Below, in pieces: positions 26,525 through 36,379 of a DNA stretch of 64,000 bases. The translations under genes and the position numbers were made by a program. This DNA comes from Brevibacterium sp. 239c (lineage in GTDB: Bacteria; Actinomycetota; Actinomycetes; Actinomycetales; Brevibacteriaceae). The first letter of the stretch is position 1, and each line of letters begins with the position of its first letter. Location: contig NZ_FXZH01000002.1 in the NCBI RefSeq assembly GCF_900169365.1, positions 1 through 64,000 of the forward strand. Direction: 5' to 3'. Under the pieces are notes generated by a model, which saw only the letters and a program-made list of their open reading frames with translations, ran no database searches and was not told the DNA's origin.

Positions 26525-28849
26525 TCAGGCGTTCACCGGCTCACGGGCCGGCGTCGAGCCGGCAGGTGCCGGCGCGCTGTCGTCGTCCGCGCGGGCCTTG
26601 AAGGTCCGCAATCGGAGGCTGTTGGAGACCACGAACACCGACGACAGTGCCATGGCCGCTCCCGCGAGCATCGGGTTGAGCAGCCCGAAGGCGGCCAGCG
26701 GGATCGCGGCGGTGTTGTAGGCGAAGGCCCAGAACAGGTTCGTCTTGATCGTGCGCAGCGTCCGCCGTGCCAGCCGGATCGCGTCGGCGGCGGCACGCAG
26801 GTCGCCGCGGACGAGGGTGATGTCGGCGGCCTCGATCGCAACGTCGGTGCCGGTGCCCATCGCCAGGCCAAGGTCGGCCTGGGCGAGGGCGGGCGCGTCG
26901 TTGACGCCGTCGCCGACCATCGCTACGACCTTGCCCTCGTCCTGGAGGCGGGCGACGACGTCGACCTTGTCCTTGGGCAGGACCTCGGCGATGACCTTCT
27001 CGATGCCAACCGCGGCGGCGACCTGCTCGGCCACGGCCTGATTGTCCCCGGTGAGCAGCACCGGCGTTAGGCCCAGCTCCTTGAATTGGGCGATGGCCTG
27101 GGCGCTGGTGGGCTTGACTTGATCGGAGACCACCAGCACGCCGCGCGCGACACCGTCCCAGCCGACCGCGATCGCGGTCTTGCCCTCAGCTTCGGCCGCC
27201 TGCTTCGCCGAACGCAGATCCTCGTCAAGGTGCTGGGACCACTCGGCCAGCAGCGTCTCCCGTCCGGCGAGCACGGCGTGGCCGTCGATGACGCCCTGCA
27301 CGCCCTTGCCTTCGATGTTCTCGAAGGACTCCGGCGTGGGCAGGTCGCCGACCTCACTGGTCGCGCCGGCGGCGATGGCCTGGGCGATCGGGTGTTCCGA
27401 GGCATCTTCCAGCCCGCCGGCCAGGCGCAGCAGCTTGTCCCGATCCACCCCGTTGGCGGTGATGACGTCGGTGAGGGTCATCTTGCCGGTGGTGACGGTG
27501 CCGGTCTTGTCCAGCACGATCGTGTCGACCTTGCGGGTCGATTCCAGGGTCTCGGGCCCCTTGATGAGCACGCCCATCTGCGCGCCGCGACCGGTCCCGA
27601 CCAGCAGGGCGGTCGGGGTTGCCAATCCCAGGGCGCACGGGCAGGCAATGATTAGCACCGCCACTGCCGCGGTGAACCCGGCTGACAGCGGGAACCCGGC
27701 TCCGATCCACGCACCGAGGGTGGCCACGGCGACGGCGATGGCGATCGGCACGAATACCCCGGAGACCCGGTCGGCTAGCCGCTGGATTTCGGCCTTGCCT
27801 GACTGGGCGTCCTCGACCATTTTCGCCATCTGCGCCAGTTGGGTATCTGAGCCCACCCGGGACGCCTTCACGACCAGGCGGCCACCGGCATTGACGGTCG
27901 CACCCGTGACAGTGTCACCCTCGGAGACCTCGACCGGCATGGACTCGCCGGTGAGCATCGAGGCGTCGACCGCGGAGTTTCCAGAGGTGATGGTCCCGTC
28001 GGTTGCGATCTTTTCACCGGGCCGGACGACGAACTCGTCGCCGACCACGAGGTCGTCGATGGAGACTCGCTGTTCGGTGCCGTCGCGTAGGAGGGAGACT
28101 TCCTTCGCCCCCAGTTCCAGCAGGGCGCGCAGGGCGGCCCCGGCGCTGCGCTTGGAGCGCTTCTCGAAGTAGCGGCCCATCAGGATGAACGTGATCACCC
28201 CGGCGGCGACTTCGAGGTAGATGTTCCCGAGCCCGTCGGAGCGCGAGATGGTCAGCTCGAAGGGGTGGACGACGCCGGGCTGGCCAGCGGTGCCGAAGAA
28301 CAGGGCGACGATCGACCAGATCATCGCCGCGGTCGTGCCCACCGAAATGAGCGTGTCCATTGTGGCTGCACCATGCTTGAGGTTCATCCACGTTGCCCGG
28401 TGGAACGGCCACCCGGCCCAAACCACCACGGGGGCGGCGAGGACGAGGGAGGCAAAGCCCCAGTAGTCGAACTGCAAGGCCGGGGTCATCGCCATCGCGA
28501 TCACTGGCACCGCCAGGACCGCAGAGCCGATGAGACGCTGACGCAGAGATCGCAATTCGGCGTCCTCGGACGACTCGCCCTCCTCGTCTGAACTGTTACC
28601 GGAGCCCTTGGCACGCGCCGGAAGGGCAGCGGTGTAGCCGGTCTTTTCGACCTCCGCGATCAGAGCCTGCGGGTCCAGGTCGTCGGGGCCCGTGACATTG
28701 GCCTTCTCGGTCGCGTAATTCACGCTCGCGGTGACACCGTCGAGCTTGTTGAGTTTCTTCTCGATCCGGTTCGCACACGAGGCGCAGGTCATGCCACCGA
28801 TCTGCAACTCGATGCCGGCGACCCCAGTACTGGTGTTGTCAGTGGTCAT
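26525..28849 (-). CDS. copA: Cu(I)-exporting P1B-type ATPase CopA
   Basis: A 774-aa pump with one N-terminal heavy-metal-associated domain ([14 protein letters not shown]22xxC25), eight membrane helices, TGES, the transmembrane CPC motif ([14 protein letters not shown]), DKTGTVTTG with the phosphorylated Asp, and [12 protein letters not shown]. These features define a P1B-1 Cu+/Ag+ exporter. The ATG at 28849 has a GGAAGGAG site and overlaps the 3' end of the His-rich secreted protein gene by 11 bp. CopZ from the same operon probably supplies its Cu(I). Confidence 0.95.
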   Translation of the reverse strand: MTTDNTSTGVAGIELQIGGMTCASCANRIEKKLNKLDGVTASVNYATEKANVTGPDDLDPQALIAEVEKTGYTAALPARAKGSGNSSDEEGESSEDAELRSLRQRLIGSAVLAVPVIAMAMTPALQFDYWGFASLVLAAPVVVWAGWPFHRATWMNLKHGAATMDTLISVGTTAAMIWSIVALFFGTAGQPGVVHPFELTISRSDGLGNIYLEVAAGVITFILMGRYFEKRSKRSAGAALRALLELGAKEVSLLRDGTEQRVSIDDLVVGDEFVVRPGEKIATDGTITSGNSAVDASMLTGESMPVEVSEGDTVTGATVNAGGRLVVKASRVGSDTQLAQMAKMVEDAQSGKAEIQRLADRVSGVFVPIAIAVAVATLGAWIGAGFPLSAGFTAAVAVLIIACPCALGLATPTALLVGTGRGAQMGVLIKGPETLESTRKVDTIVLDKTGTVTTGKMTLTDVITANGVDRDKLLRLAGGLEDASEHPIAQAIAAGATSEVGDLPTPESFENIEGKGVQGVIDGHAVLAGRETLLAEWSQHLDEDLRSAKQAAEAEGKTAIAVGWDGVARGVLVVSDQVKPTSAQAIAQFKELGLTPVLLTGDNQAVAEQVAAAVGIEKVIAEVLPKDKVDVVARLQDEGKVVAMVGDGVNDAPALAQADLGLAMGTGTDVAIEAADITLVRGDLRAAADAIRLARRTLRTIKTNLFWAFAYNTAAIPLAAFGLLNPMLAGAAMALSSVFVVSNSLRLRTFKARADDDSAPAPAGSTPAREPVNA

Positions 28850-29849
28850 GGCCTTCTCCTTCCTGATGCTCGCCACCCGTGCCCGGCTCCTGACCGGAAC
28901 CCCCACCATCGGAGTGCCCGTCGCCGCGCAGGCCCGAGCCGGTGGTCGTATCGATCACCAGAGGGGCGGTGTGGACCTCGCCGTCAACCTGGAAATCCAG
29001 GTAGAGCAGGTAGCGCCCCTCGGTGGGCGCGGTGGCCTCGAACACGATCTTCGGACCAGACATCTCGCCGGCCTGCGGCTCGTCCCCGTGGGGGTGGACG
29101 TGCAGGTAGGCCAGGTCTCCGCCACGCAGGGCGACGAGGTGGCCGAACGCGCCCAGATAGGGTTCCAGCTCAGTGACTGGTTCTCCGGCACGGGTGATGG
29201 TCATGGTCAGCGGCGAGGCCTCGCCTGCGGTGAGATCGCCCTCCACGCTGACGTCGAAGCCGTCGACGGTGGTCTCGGTACTCGGCCCGGTGGCCGGTGT
29301 GGGCTCGTAGTCGCCGCCCACGTGGACCGAGGTCGACAAGGTGAGTCCTTCCCCGGCCTCTGCGGGAACGAAGTCCGCGAAGACTCGATAGGTCCCGGCC
29401 GCGTCCCACTGCCAGGGGATCGTCCAGGTGCCGCCGTCGTTCATCTCTGGGTGGACGTGGCGGAAGTGCTGACCGTCGGCGCGAACGGTTATCAGGTGCA
29501 GTTCTTTTTCGTGCTCCAGCTGGAAGTCGGTAACCGGGTTCCCGTCCGGGCCGGTGATCGTCAGGGACAGCTTTTTCTCGGTACCGGTGTCGGTGGGGGC
29601 GGTCACTGCGGTGAGCCGGTAACCCTCCTGCGCGATGCCCAGGCCAAGGGCGGCTGTGTCGTCTGTGTGGCCCTCGTGCCCGGCGGTGTTCATGTTGTCT
29701 CCTTCGCTCTGATTGGTGTTCAGTTCGGTGCCTTCTGACCAGCTCTGCACGGTCTCCTCGGGGATGACCGCGTTCGCCGCGAATCCAGCCACGGCGAACA
29801 CGGCCACGAGGACCAACCCGTACAGGCCCAGCCGTGCAGGTGCTTTCAT
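28839..29849 (-). CDS. Membrane-anchored His-rich copper-resistance protein
   Basis: A 336-aa protein with an N-terminal signal anchor ([20 protein letters not shown]) and a large extracytoplasmic part. Two beta-rich halves carry [20 protein letters not shown] and [20 protein letters not shown], repeated His-X-His patterns that could bind copper. The C-terminus is Gly/His/Glu-rich ([11 protein letters not shown]). The gene lies 1 bp after copZ and overlaps copA. It probably buffers copper outside the membrane. Comparable proteins are common in actinobacterial copper operons but have no settled name. Confidence 0.78.
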   Translation of the reverse strand: MKAPARLGLYGLVLVAVFAVAGFAANAVIPEETVQSWSEGTELNTNQSEGDNMNTAGHEGHTDDTAALGLGIAQEGYRLTAVTAPTDTGTEKKLSLTITGPDGNPVTDFQLEHEKELHLITVRADGQHFRHVHPEMNDGGTWTIPWQWDAAGTYRVFADFVPAEAGEGLTLSTSVHVGGDYEPTPATGPSTETTVDGFDVSVEGDLTAGEASPLTMTITRAGEPVTELEPYLGAFGHLVALRGGDLAYLHVHPHGDEPQAGEMSGPKIVFEATAPTEGRYLLYLDFQVDGEVHTAPLVIDTTTGSGLRGDGHSDGGGSGQEPGTGGEHQEGEGHDH

Positions 29850-29850
29850 G

Positions 29851-30063
29851 TCAGCTCCTGACGGCGGCGTATCCGGCCTCGTCGACCGCGGCGAGCACCG
29901 CGGTTTCGTCGACCGGTTTGTCGGTGGTGACGGCCAGCCGGCCGGTGGCTGCGCTGACGTCGATATCGGTAACGCCGGGGATCTCGGAGATTTCGGTGCG
30001 GATTGCGGTCTCGCAGTGTCCGCAGCTCATTCCGGTCACCTGGTACTCGGTCGTGGTGGTCAT
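29851..30063 (-). CDS. copZ: Copper chaperone CopZ
   Basis: A 70-aa heavy-metal-associated domain protein with GMSCGHCETAI (C14xxC17) and the usual ferredoxin-like beta-alpha-beta-beta-alpha-beta length. It carries Cu(I) to CopA and may hand it to CsoR. The ATG at 30063 has AAGGAG nine bases upstream. It is the first gene of the operon and lies directly behind the CsoR-type operator. Confidence 0.92.
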   Translation of the reverse strand: MTTTTEYQVTGMSCGHCETAIRTEISEIPGVTDIDVSAATGRLAVTTDKPVDETAVLAAVDEAGYAAVRS

Positions 30064-30099
30064 GATCACTAACTCCTTCATTCGTGTACGACTTCTGTC

Positions 30100-30128
30100 A
30101 ACATATACCCCTATGGGGTATCCATCAA
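30100..30128 (-). promoter_or_regulatory. copZ operon promoter with CsoR-type operator
   Basis: On the minus strand, TTGATG (30128-30123) and TATGTT (30105-30100) are spaced 17 bp. ATACCCC-TAT-GGGGTAT (30105-30121), a perfect 7-bp palindrome with a 3-bp centre, fills the spacer. The CCCC/GGGG core is the known CsoR signature, and its position would block RNA polymerase directly. No second copy was seen before csoR or copB. Confidence 0.8.
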
Positions 30129-31534
30129 GGGGTGGGTTCCGGTGCTGCCACCCGAGGGCGTCCGGGGATGGCGATGCTGGCGATGATGGTCGCGGCGACC
30201 GCACCGATCGCTACAGCGAGGAACGCCTGTTTGAATCCGGCATCGCCACCAACGGTCAGGCTGACCACGGCGATGCTGGAGACGGTCGCAACACCGACGG
30301 AAGCACCGATCTCGTGGAACGTGCTCAGCAGACCCGAGGCAATACCCGCCTCCTCCGGCGCGACGTTTCCAAGCGCGGTGACCGAGGCGACGACGAACAG
30401 CATCCCGATGCCTAGCGAGCCGAAGCTGATCCCGATGGTCGTGGTCAGTGTGGTGGACCATAGTGCGGGAACAAGCAGGCCGATCGCTCCGACGGTCATG
30501 CCGATCGCCCCGAGCTTGCGGGCGCCGAGCCTGCCAACGAGCTTTCCTGCCGTCTGCGCACCGGCCATCGTCGCCAGTGCGACGGGTAGGAACAGTAGGC
30601 CGGTTGCCAGCGGGCCGAAGCCGGCGTACTGCTGGAAGTAGAAGGTGCCGAGGAAGAACACCGCGACCATGAGCGCAGTGGCGATCCCGAGCACGAACAC
30701 GCCAGAGAACACCGGCCGCCTGCCGAGCAGCGATAGGTTCATCAGCGGCGAGCGCGCGGTCTTCTGCCACCAGCCGAACAGCAAGTAGAGCGCGACCGCG
30801 ACCCCTGCGAAGATGAGCGTGCGCGGCGCCGTCCAACCAATCTCGCCAGCGACAGTCAGCGCGTAGATCGCCAGGCCGGTGGCACCGGTGACGAGGATGG
30901 CCCCCAGGACGTCCAACCGTTCGCGGGCACCGGGCTGCGGCGGCAGCGGCGGCAGCACCCGCAGCAGGCCGATGAGGACGATCGCGCCGACGGGAACGTT
31001 GATGAAGAACACCCACGGCCAACCGGGTCCGGCGCTGATAAGTCCACCCAGCAGCACTCCGACGGCGGCTCCACCGCCGCCGAGCGCGGACCAGATGCCC
31101 AGGGCGCGGTTGCGCTCGTCACCTTCGAACAGGCGCACGACGACGGACAGCGCTCCCGGGGAGAGCATGGCCGCTCCAGCGCCCTGGGCTACGCGCCCAG
31201 CGAGCAGCACGGTTCCGGTGTCGGCGAAGCCGGCGGCCAGAGAACCGGCGACGAAGGTCAGTAGGCCGGTGTAGACGATGGGTTTGGCGCCGAACAGGTC
31301 GGCACTGCGCCCGCCGAGCAGCATCAGGCCGCCGAAAGCGACCGTGTAGGCGGTGACAACCCACGTCAACGCCTCGCGGGAGAGCGCCAGGTCCGCCTCC
31401 ATCTGCGGCAGGGCGATCGCCACGACAGTCACGTCGAGGATCAGCATGAACTGGGCCGTGCCCAGCAAGGCGAGCGCCAGCCAGCGTTTCGGGTAGGCCG
31501 ACGTCGCGCTGTCGGGTTGTGTGCGGTTGGTCAT
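30125..31534 (-). CDS. MFS drug exporter, DHA2 type
   Basis: A 469-aa major facilitator with about 14 membrane segments. Family motifs include LDVTVVAIALPQM in helix 1, GGRSADLFGAKPI as motif A and the motif C-like GALGG.GAAVGVLLGG region. DHA2 members export drugs or antiseptics by proton exchange. The gene is divergent from a TetR regulator over an 85-bp gap and ends just where the copZ promoter begins. A link to metal stress is possible only by position. Confidence 0.88.
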   Translation of the reverse strand: MTNRTQPDSATSAYPKRWLALALLGTAQFMLILDVTVVAIALPQMEADLALSREALTWVVTAYTVAFGGLMLLGGRSADLFGAKPIVYTGLLTFVAGSLAAGFADTGTVLLAGRVAQGAGAAMLSPGALSVVVRLFEGDERNRALGIWSALGGGGAAVGVLLGGLISAGPGWPWVFFINVPVGAIVLIGLLRVLPPLPPQPGARERLDVLGAILVTGATGLAIYALTVAGEIGWTAPRTLIFAGVAVALYLLFGWWQKTARSPLMNLSLLGRRPVFSGVFVLGIATALMVAVFFLGTFYFQQYAGFGPLATGLLFLPVALATMAGAQTAGKLVGRLGARKLGAIGMTVGAIGLLVPALWSTTLTTTIGISFGSLGIGMLFVVASVTALGNVAPEEAGIASGLLSTFHEIGASVGVATVSSIAVVSLTVGGDAGFKQAFLAVAIGAVAATIIASIAIPGRPRVAAPEPTP

Positions 31535-31567
31535 CTCCGACTCCTAACTCAATCAATGGGGTACGAG

Positions 31568-31595
31568 TTGCAACAGCTACACTATCTCATACATT
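31568..31595 (+). promoter_or_regulatory. Promoter for the TetR-reductase operon
   Basis: TTGCAA (31568-31573), a 16-bp spacer and TACATT (31590-31595), with ATG 31620 downstream. GTTGCAAC is itself palindromic and could be part of a TetR site controlling both divergent genes, but no long palindrome is evident. Confidence 0.5.
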
Positions 31596-31619
31596 CCCAT
31601 ACGACTTACGAGGTGGACG

Positions 31620-32255
31620 ATGCCGACGAAGAAGGCTCAGGCGACACGGGGTACCCGACGCGCCCCGACGACAGCGAACCGCGCGGCCAACCAGCGCGCC
31701 GACGCCCAGCGCAACCGGGCCAAAATCTTGGCGGCCACGGTGACGGCGATCCGCAAGAATCCCGATGCCTCGGTCGCCGACATTGCGGCGGAGGCCGGCG
31801 TGGGGCGGATGACCCTGTATGGCCACTTCCAGACCCGTGCCGAGCTCATCGAAGAAGCGTTGGTGGACAGCCTCGAACACGGCGAGGTCGTGCTGGAGGA
31901 GGTGTCTCTCGACGGCGAGGCCGCCCAGGCATTCCAGCGACTGGTTGCTTCCAGCTGGGTGCTCGTCGATCAATCCGGTGCCTTGTTGACGGCTGCGCAG
32001 AAGGAGCTTCCCGCAGCCCGCATCCGCGAGCTGCATGAGAAGGCCGAGGCGCGCATGCGCAGCCTACTGCTCCGGGGCCAGCGCGAGGGCGCGTTCCGCG
32101 TAGACCTGCCCGTGACCTGGCTGCTGACCACTACCCACGTGGTGATGAACGGCGCAGCCGAGGAAGTCCGAGCAGGACGCCTCGACCCCGATGACGCGCC
32201 ATGGTTCATCGACGCGATCCTGCTGCCATCCTTCACCGCGAACGGAGCGCGATGA
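31620..32255 (+). CDS. TetR-family repressor
   Basis: A 211-aa regulator. A basic, likely disordered N-terminal tail of about 30 residues precedes the TetR HTH (ASVADIAAEAGVGRMTLYGHF). The remainder is the helical ligand domain. It is divergent from the DHA2 exporter, which it probably represses, and co-transcribed with the flavin reductase (ATGA overlap at 32252-32255). Confidence 0.87.
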   Translation: MPTKKAQATRGTRRAPTTANRAANQRADAQRNRAKILAATVTAIRKNPDASVADIAAEAGVGRMTLYGHFQTRAELIEEALVDSLEHGEVVLEEVSLDGEAAQAFQRLVASSWVLVDQSGALLTAAQKELPAARIRELHEKAEARMRSLLLRGQREGAFRVDLPVTWLLTTTHVVMNGAAEEVRAGRLDPDDAPWFIDAILLPSFTANGAR

Positions 32256-33430
32256 GCACCCGCACCGTTGGCATCATCGGCGCAGGCGCGGCAGGAACCT
32301 CCGCCGTGAAGACCTTGCACACCTCGGAGGCTGATGTCGAGATCGATCTCCTCGCCCGAAGCGGCGAACGCCCCTACAACCGGACACTGGTTAACAAGGG
32401 CGTAGCGCTCGGACTGCTCGAACCCGACCAGGCCGCGCTATCTGTCACGGATACCCGGACGAGTACCGACACTGTCCGCAGCGTCAACCCGCAGACACGA
32501 GAAGTGCATCTCGCCTCTGGTAAAACTAGGGCCTATGACGCGTTGGTCATCGCGACCGGCAGCCGACCGCGCACCCTCGACGAGACAATCATCGGTCGGG
32601 ACCAAGCCGTGAGCGCCGGCCAGCTGACGACCTTGCACTCAATCGCCGACGCTGTCCGTGTGCGCAACCTGCTCGCGGGAACGCACCCGACGCGGGTACT
32701 GATACTTGGAGGCGGGTTGGTGGCTTCGGAGACCGCGTCCCTTCTCATCGAAGCCGGTCACGATGTCGCCTTGATCGCCCGCTCGCTCGTGCCCGGCGCC
32801 ACCGCCATCGGCGAGCACGTCGCAAGACGCCTGCTCGATCTGAGCCAGCCCCAGCACGCGACCTACTTGGGGCGCCAGCCACGTGCAATCCGCACCCACG
32901 CCGATCGGATCACCATCATCCTCGACGACGGCACCCATGTTGAAGGTGACTTGGCGATCGTCGCCCACGGCACCCTGGCCGCCGCGCCAGCTCCCTGGAC
33001 CGGGCCCGAGGGGATCCCCGTCGACGGCCACCTGCGTGCACTGCACGCCCCACGCCAGCGCATCTACGCCGCTGGCGGAGTCGCGGTGCACCACTATCCC
33101 GGTCATAGCTCCTACCGGATTGACCATTGGGAGGACTCCAGCGCCCAAGGGAACCACGCAGCGAGGACCTTGCTGCATGACCTCGCCCTAGCCGACGAAC
33201 CCTGCCGCTACCTGCCAGCCTCACGATTCTCCGCACGTATCCACGGACATACCTTTACCGGCGCCGGCCACCCCGCGTTGGGTAGCACCACCCGGGTCGT
33301 CTCCACCGACCCATTGCTAATCGTCCATCACCTTGGCGACATCCCGGTCGCGTTGACCGGGATCGACTCCACCCGCCTCGTCCAAGACTGGATACCGCAC
33401 CTGCACCAGCAGGCGATACTCCGCTACTGA
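32252..33430 (+). CDS. FAD/NAD(P)-dependent oxidoreductase
   Basis: A 392-aa protein with two dinucleotide-binding motifs: VGIIGAGAAGTSAVKTL at the N-terminus for FAD and VLILGGGLVASETASLL near residue 150 for NAD(P)H, with ATGSRP between them. The fold is of the pyridine-nucleotide-disulphide/ferredoxin-reductase class, but no redox-active CxxxxC is visible, so it resembles rubredoxin/ferredoxin reductases. The start is coupled to tetR by ATGA. The electron acceptor is unknown. Confidence 0.83.
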   Translation: MSTRTVGIIGAGAAGTSAVKTLHTSEADVEIDLLARSGERPYNRTLVNKGVALGLLEPDQAALSVTDTRTSTDTVRSVNPQTREVHLASGKTRAYDALVIATGSRPRTLDETIIGRDQAVSAGQLTTLHSIADAVRVRNLLAGTHPTRVLILGGGLVASETASLLIEAGHDVALIARSLVPGATAIGEHVARRLLDLSQPQHATYLGRQPRAIRTHADRITIILDDGTHVEGDLAIVAHGTLAAAPAPWTGPEGIPVDGHLRALHAPRQRIYAAGGVAVHHYPGHSSYRIDHWEDSSAQGNHAARTLLHDLALADEPCRYLPASRFSARIHGHTFTGAGHPALGSTTRVVSTDPLLIVHHLGDIPVALTGIDSTRLVQDWIPHLHQQAILRY

Positions 33431-33480
33431 TCCATAAGCTTGGATCACGACCACTCCGGACACGCTAAGAAGGAACGATC

Positions 33481-34059
33481 ATCCGAACCACAGCCAGAAC
33501 CCTCAGCACCCTCACCGCCGCGCTCTGCGCGATCGTGCTCGTAACCGCCTGCGCCCCGGCCAGCACCGGCCCCGTTGCGGGCGAGACCGGCAACGCGTGG
33601 CTCAGCGACTATGACCTCGATGGGCTCGATGCCCGCGAGGTCATCGAACACCTCGACACCATGCCGGTCACGGAGCGCCCGGACGGCCTCATCGCCTCGG
33701 TCCAGCCCGACGTGCTCTTGCTCTCTGACGAGGCCGGCAACGAGTCTTCGCTTGATCTGCTCGAGGACGAGTTCTACGTATCCATCGCCCCGTACTCCGC
33801 CCAGACACATGACTGTTTCTCCCACAGCCTCACCACCTGCCTCGGTGAACTCAACAACGAGGACATCGACGTCACGGTCACCGACGCGGTGATCCTCGAT
33901 GAGACCATCCGCACCCACGACAACGGATTCGCAGGCATCTGGCTGCCCCGCGATATCGATGCCACAGTCACCGTCGAACACGGCGATCAGACCGCGAGTA
34001 CCACCATCTCGACCGCCAAGGACGATCCCACCTGTATCACCACGCTCCAGCTCACCTAG
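33481..34059 (+). CDS. cueP: CueP-like copper-binding lipoprotein with non-ATG start
   Basis: The C-terminal about 150 residues match CueP proteins (REVIEHLDTMPVTERPDGL, THDCFSHSLTTCLGEL, FAGIWLPRDI and a final Cys). Upstream, the frame encodes a complete lipoprotein signal: IRTTARTLSTLTAALCAIVL followed by the lipobox VTAC. No ATG, GTG or TTG exists between the in-frame stop at 33466 and GTG 33535, which would cut into the signal helix. GAAGGA at 33469-33474 points to ATC at 33481, where one base change (C to G at 33483) would give ATG. Either initiation is non-canonical or the gene has lost its start. Confidence 0.72.
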   Translation: MRTTARTLSTLTAALCAIVLVTACAPASTGPVAGETGNAWLSDYDLDGLDAREVIEHLDTMPVTERPDGLIASVQPDVLLLSDEAGNESSLDLLEDEFYVSIAPYSAQTHDCFSHSLTTCLGELNNEDIDVTVTDAVILDETIRTHDNGFAGIWLPRDIDATVTVEHGDQTASTTISTAKDDPTCITTLQLT

Positions 34060-34479
34060 AACGCTTCCCGGCTTCTGTTTTCGCCCGAATTCGGCGCATC
34101 CGGCCAGTGGCGGACAAGCATGCGGAGGACGGGGGAATGAGCTCGGAGGACCAGACCGTCTCGCCGCCGAAGTAGTGCCCGGCGGCGAGGTTGATTGCTT
34201 CATATCCGCTGAACAATAAACCGATCATCAGTCCGCGGGCGTGCGTGGCAGTGTGAGGCATGAGAGTTCCGGCAGGTCGGTGAACCCGATCCCGAACCCT
34301 CCGTGGACTCCTTCGCCGGGTAGATCACCTACCAGGGCACCACCCACACACTGCATCCCCCTCGTCGTCGCCAGTCCGCCTCTCACTAGCCCGACGACAG
34401 CACCATCCACGATCCAGGGCTGCCCAGCCGACTCTCCACCACGCTCGATTCTTACTACCCGCCAGAGCTGCCACGCGTC
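34060..34479. other. Region without a convincing gene
   Basis: No frame here has a good start, ribosome site and domain. A minus-strand frame running from 34992 to 34228 contains plausible-looking segments such as WRVVRIERGGESAGQPWIVD but overlaps the phosphatase-like gene antisense, and I could not place it. The stretch may be degraded DNA between the copper and mobilisation modules. Confidence 0.4.
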
Positions 34480-35085
34480 TTGCAGGTCGAGGTTGAGCCA
34501 TCGCGAGAGGTGCCGGACTTTGCGAACTACGGTGGGTGTGTGGGTGCCTGGGAAGACGTTGATGGAGTCGTGGATTTCCCAGACGGCCGGCGCGTCAGGG
34601 GCACGGGACTCCGCCGTCGGCGCCAGAACGTGCTGCCGCCAGAGTTCGCTGTCTATCTGCTGGGCAAGGACCCTTACATCGAGGACTTCCAGTACCGGTG
34701 GGTCCGGTGGCGCGACTTCCGCCTGCCCGACTCCACAGATGACGCTGTGGGTGGGCTGCGCGAGGCTCATAGGCGTGCGGAGTTTGAGCGCGTGGAGATC
34801 ACCTGCGGCGGCGGGATCGGTCGCACCGGTACGGCCATGGCGCTGCTGGCGGTGATCAGCGGTGTGAATCCAGATGACGCCGTCGCCTGGATGCGAGAGC
34901 ACTACACCCCTCGACGCCACGGTGGAGCGCTGCACCCCCTTCCCGCGACACCCGATCACATGCGCAGACGCATCGCCGCCTGCCAGACCCACCCTCGTTG
35001 TCGCCGCGTCTCCACGGCGCGCGGGTGGTTAACCCCGCGCAATGAACGCAAGGCGGTGGGTTGCATGAGACTCACGCGTCGTTGA
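34480..35085 (+). CDS. Protein-tyrosine-phosphatase-like protein, probably damaged at the 3' end
   Basis: The frame contains VVDFPDGRRVRGTGLRRR and the P-loop CGGGIGRTGT, which fits the Cx5R phosphatase signature of an actinobacterial family. The end departs from the family just after WMREHYTPR: the expected A-V-E-T-P-W-type continuation is approximated in the neighbouring frame (GCCACGGTGGAG), which suggests a frameshift near 34920. The true start is probably GTG 34510 or 34540 rather than TTG 34480. It may be a recent pseudogene. Confidence 0.45.
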   Translation: MQVEVEPSREVPDFANYGGCVGAWEDVDGVVDFPDGRRVRGTGLRRRRQNVLPPEFAVYLLGKDPYIEDFQYRWVRWRDFRLPDSTDDAVGGLREAHRRAEFERVEITCGGGIGRTGTAMALLAVISGVNPDDAVAWMREHYTPRRHGGALHPLPATPDHMRRRIAACQTHPRCRRVSTARGWLTPRNERKAVGCMRLTRR

Positions 35086-36379
35086 CGAACGACGACTTGA
35101 GCAGGTCGGCGGCATCAGCGAGGTCACCGGCAGCAATCTTCAGTTCGCCAGTCGTGGTGGCGTTGTTGCCGTCCTCGGTCAGGGCCCATGTCACGGCCAC
35201 TGTCTGTGCTTGGGGGTTGCGTGCGAGGAGCACGTAGTCATCTCGATCGCTGACCCATGGCACGTTGGGTCGAAACGACTCGGGCGTGAGGACGACTTCG
35301 ACATCGTTGCCGCGGTTGTTCCAGTCCACCGGGTAGTCACGGTGCGCCAGGCGGAGGGCGGATGGGTCGAACCCGAGCCCGTAGGGTTCCTGCCGGCGAA
35401 TGACGGGTTCGACGAGCTTGTCCCAGTCGGCATCGCCTGGCTCGTGGTAGTCGAATGCCTCGCAGTCATGGAAAGTGATCGTGAGGTGCGGTTTGGCGAC
35501 GAACCGATCCCGGCTGGTGACCTGGATTCCTGCCCCGGGAAGAGCAACCCTCATGAAGTGTGTACGTCCCGTCTCGATGTGTGCCGGCTTCTCGCGCCTC
35601 CAGGATTCAAGTCGGTTCGAACGATCTTCGGGGCTTGCGGGCGGAGACCCGCCCCAGATGTTCTGTGCGAGGAGCGCTGTGGCGGGCGAGACTTCTGGGG
35701 CTTCTCGGGGCTTAGTGAACTCTTCTTCCGTGAACTCGTATAGGCGCTCCATCACTTCATCGACCCGCTCGACGCGGCTGATCGACCCGAGGACCTCGAC
35801 GTCGAGATTGATTGGAAGCTTGCCGCCGCGAGCCCGTTCAACGAGAGCGAGGACTTCACCTGCTCGTGCTGGCCGGGTGTTGCTGGCTCCGCGCACGTAG
35901 ATCGCTCCATCATCGAGGCGTTCTTGCCCCTTGCCTGCATGGAAACTCTTGTGGCACGGGAAGATCGACTGCCCGTCCTGTGGTGGCTGAGCGATGACGA
36001 ACAGCACCTCGTGGTCGCCGTCGACGCCGACCCTTCCGAACTCGAACGCGGGAAACTGTGGTCCCAGGTATGGGCGGAGACGATCTTCAAGCTCATGAGC
36101 CTCGACACCGCGAGCTACGCCGACCGCATGGTCCTTGTGGGCGCCAAGGACCAGCACGGCGTAACCGTGGAAGTACCGTGAGGCTTCTTGGGGGCGCCGA
36201 TTCGCTGCCCCGAGGAGGAACTTGGCGACCTTCGCCACACCTTCGGTCGCGGTCAGGTCAAGAGCGCTCTTGACCTCCAAGTAGTTCGTCTCGGCCTCAT
36301 CTCCGACGGCAAGCACATGATCCAAGATGTTCCGCTGCGCGCGCTCACCGAGAGGGACGACGTCGGTGTCCACCTTCAT
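35072..36379 (-). CDS. AlbA_2/Schlafen-like putative ATP-binding protein
   Basis: A 435-aa protein. Residues 10-160 resemble the AlbA_2 (Schlafen) domain: EAETNYLEVKSALDLTATEG, then VAKVAKFLLGAANRRP and a YAVLVLGAHKD strand. The remaining about 270 residues contain a beta-rich domain (THFMRVALPGAGIQVTSRDR) that I do not recognise. AAGGAGGTG abuts ATG 36379, so GTG 36373 may be the real start because it has better spacing. It is divergent from the relaxase. Schlafen-like genes are often regulatory or defence-linked; here the function is unproven. Confidence 0.65.
   Translation of the reverse strand: MKVDTDVVPLGERAQRNILDHVLAVGDEAETNYLEVKSALDLTATEGVAKVAKFLLGAANRRPQEASRYFHGYAVLVLGAHKDHAVGVARGVEAHELEDRLRPYLGPQFPAFEFGRVGVDGDHEVLFVIAQPPQDGQSIFPCHKSFHAGKGQERLDDGAIYVRGASNTRPARAGEVLALVERARGGKLPINLDVEVLGSISRVERVDEVMERLYEFTEEEFTKPREAPEVSPATALLAQNIWGGSPPASPEDRSNRLESWRREKPAHIETGRTHFMRVALPGAGIQVTSRDRFVAKPHLTITFHDCEAFDYHEPGDADWDKLVEPVIRRQEPYGLGFDPSALRLAHRDYPVDWNNRGNDVEVVLTPESFRPNVPWVSDRDDYVLLARNPQAQTVAVTWALTEDGNNATTTGELKIAAGDLADAADLLKSSFVNDA

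Noticed and set aside
34228..34992. Minus-strand 254-aa frame
   Set aside because: It overlaps the phosphatase-like gene antisense, has no ribosome site and no recognisable domain; kept only as a note on the gene-poor region.
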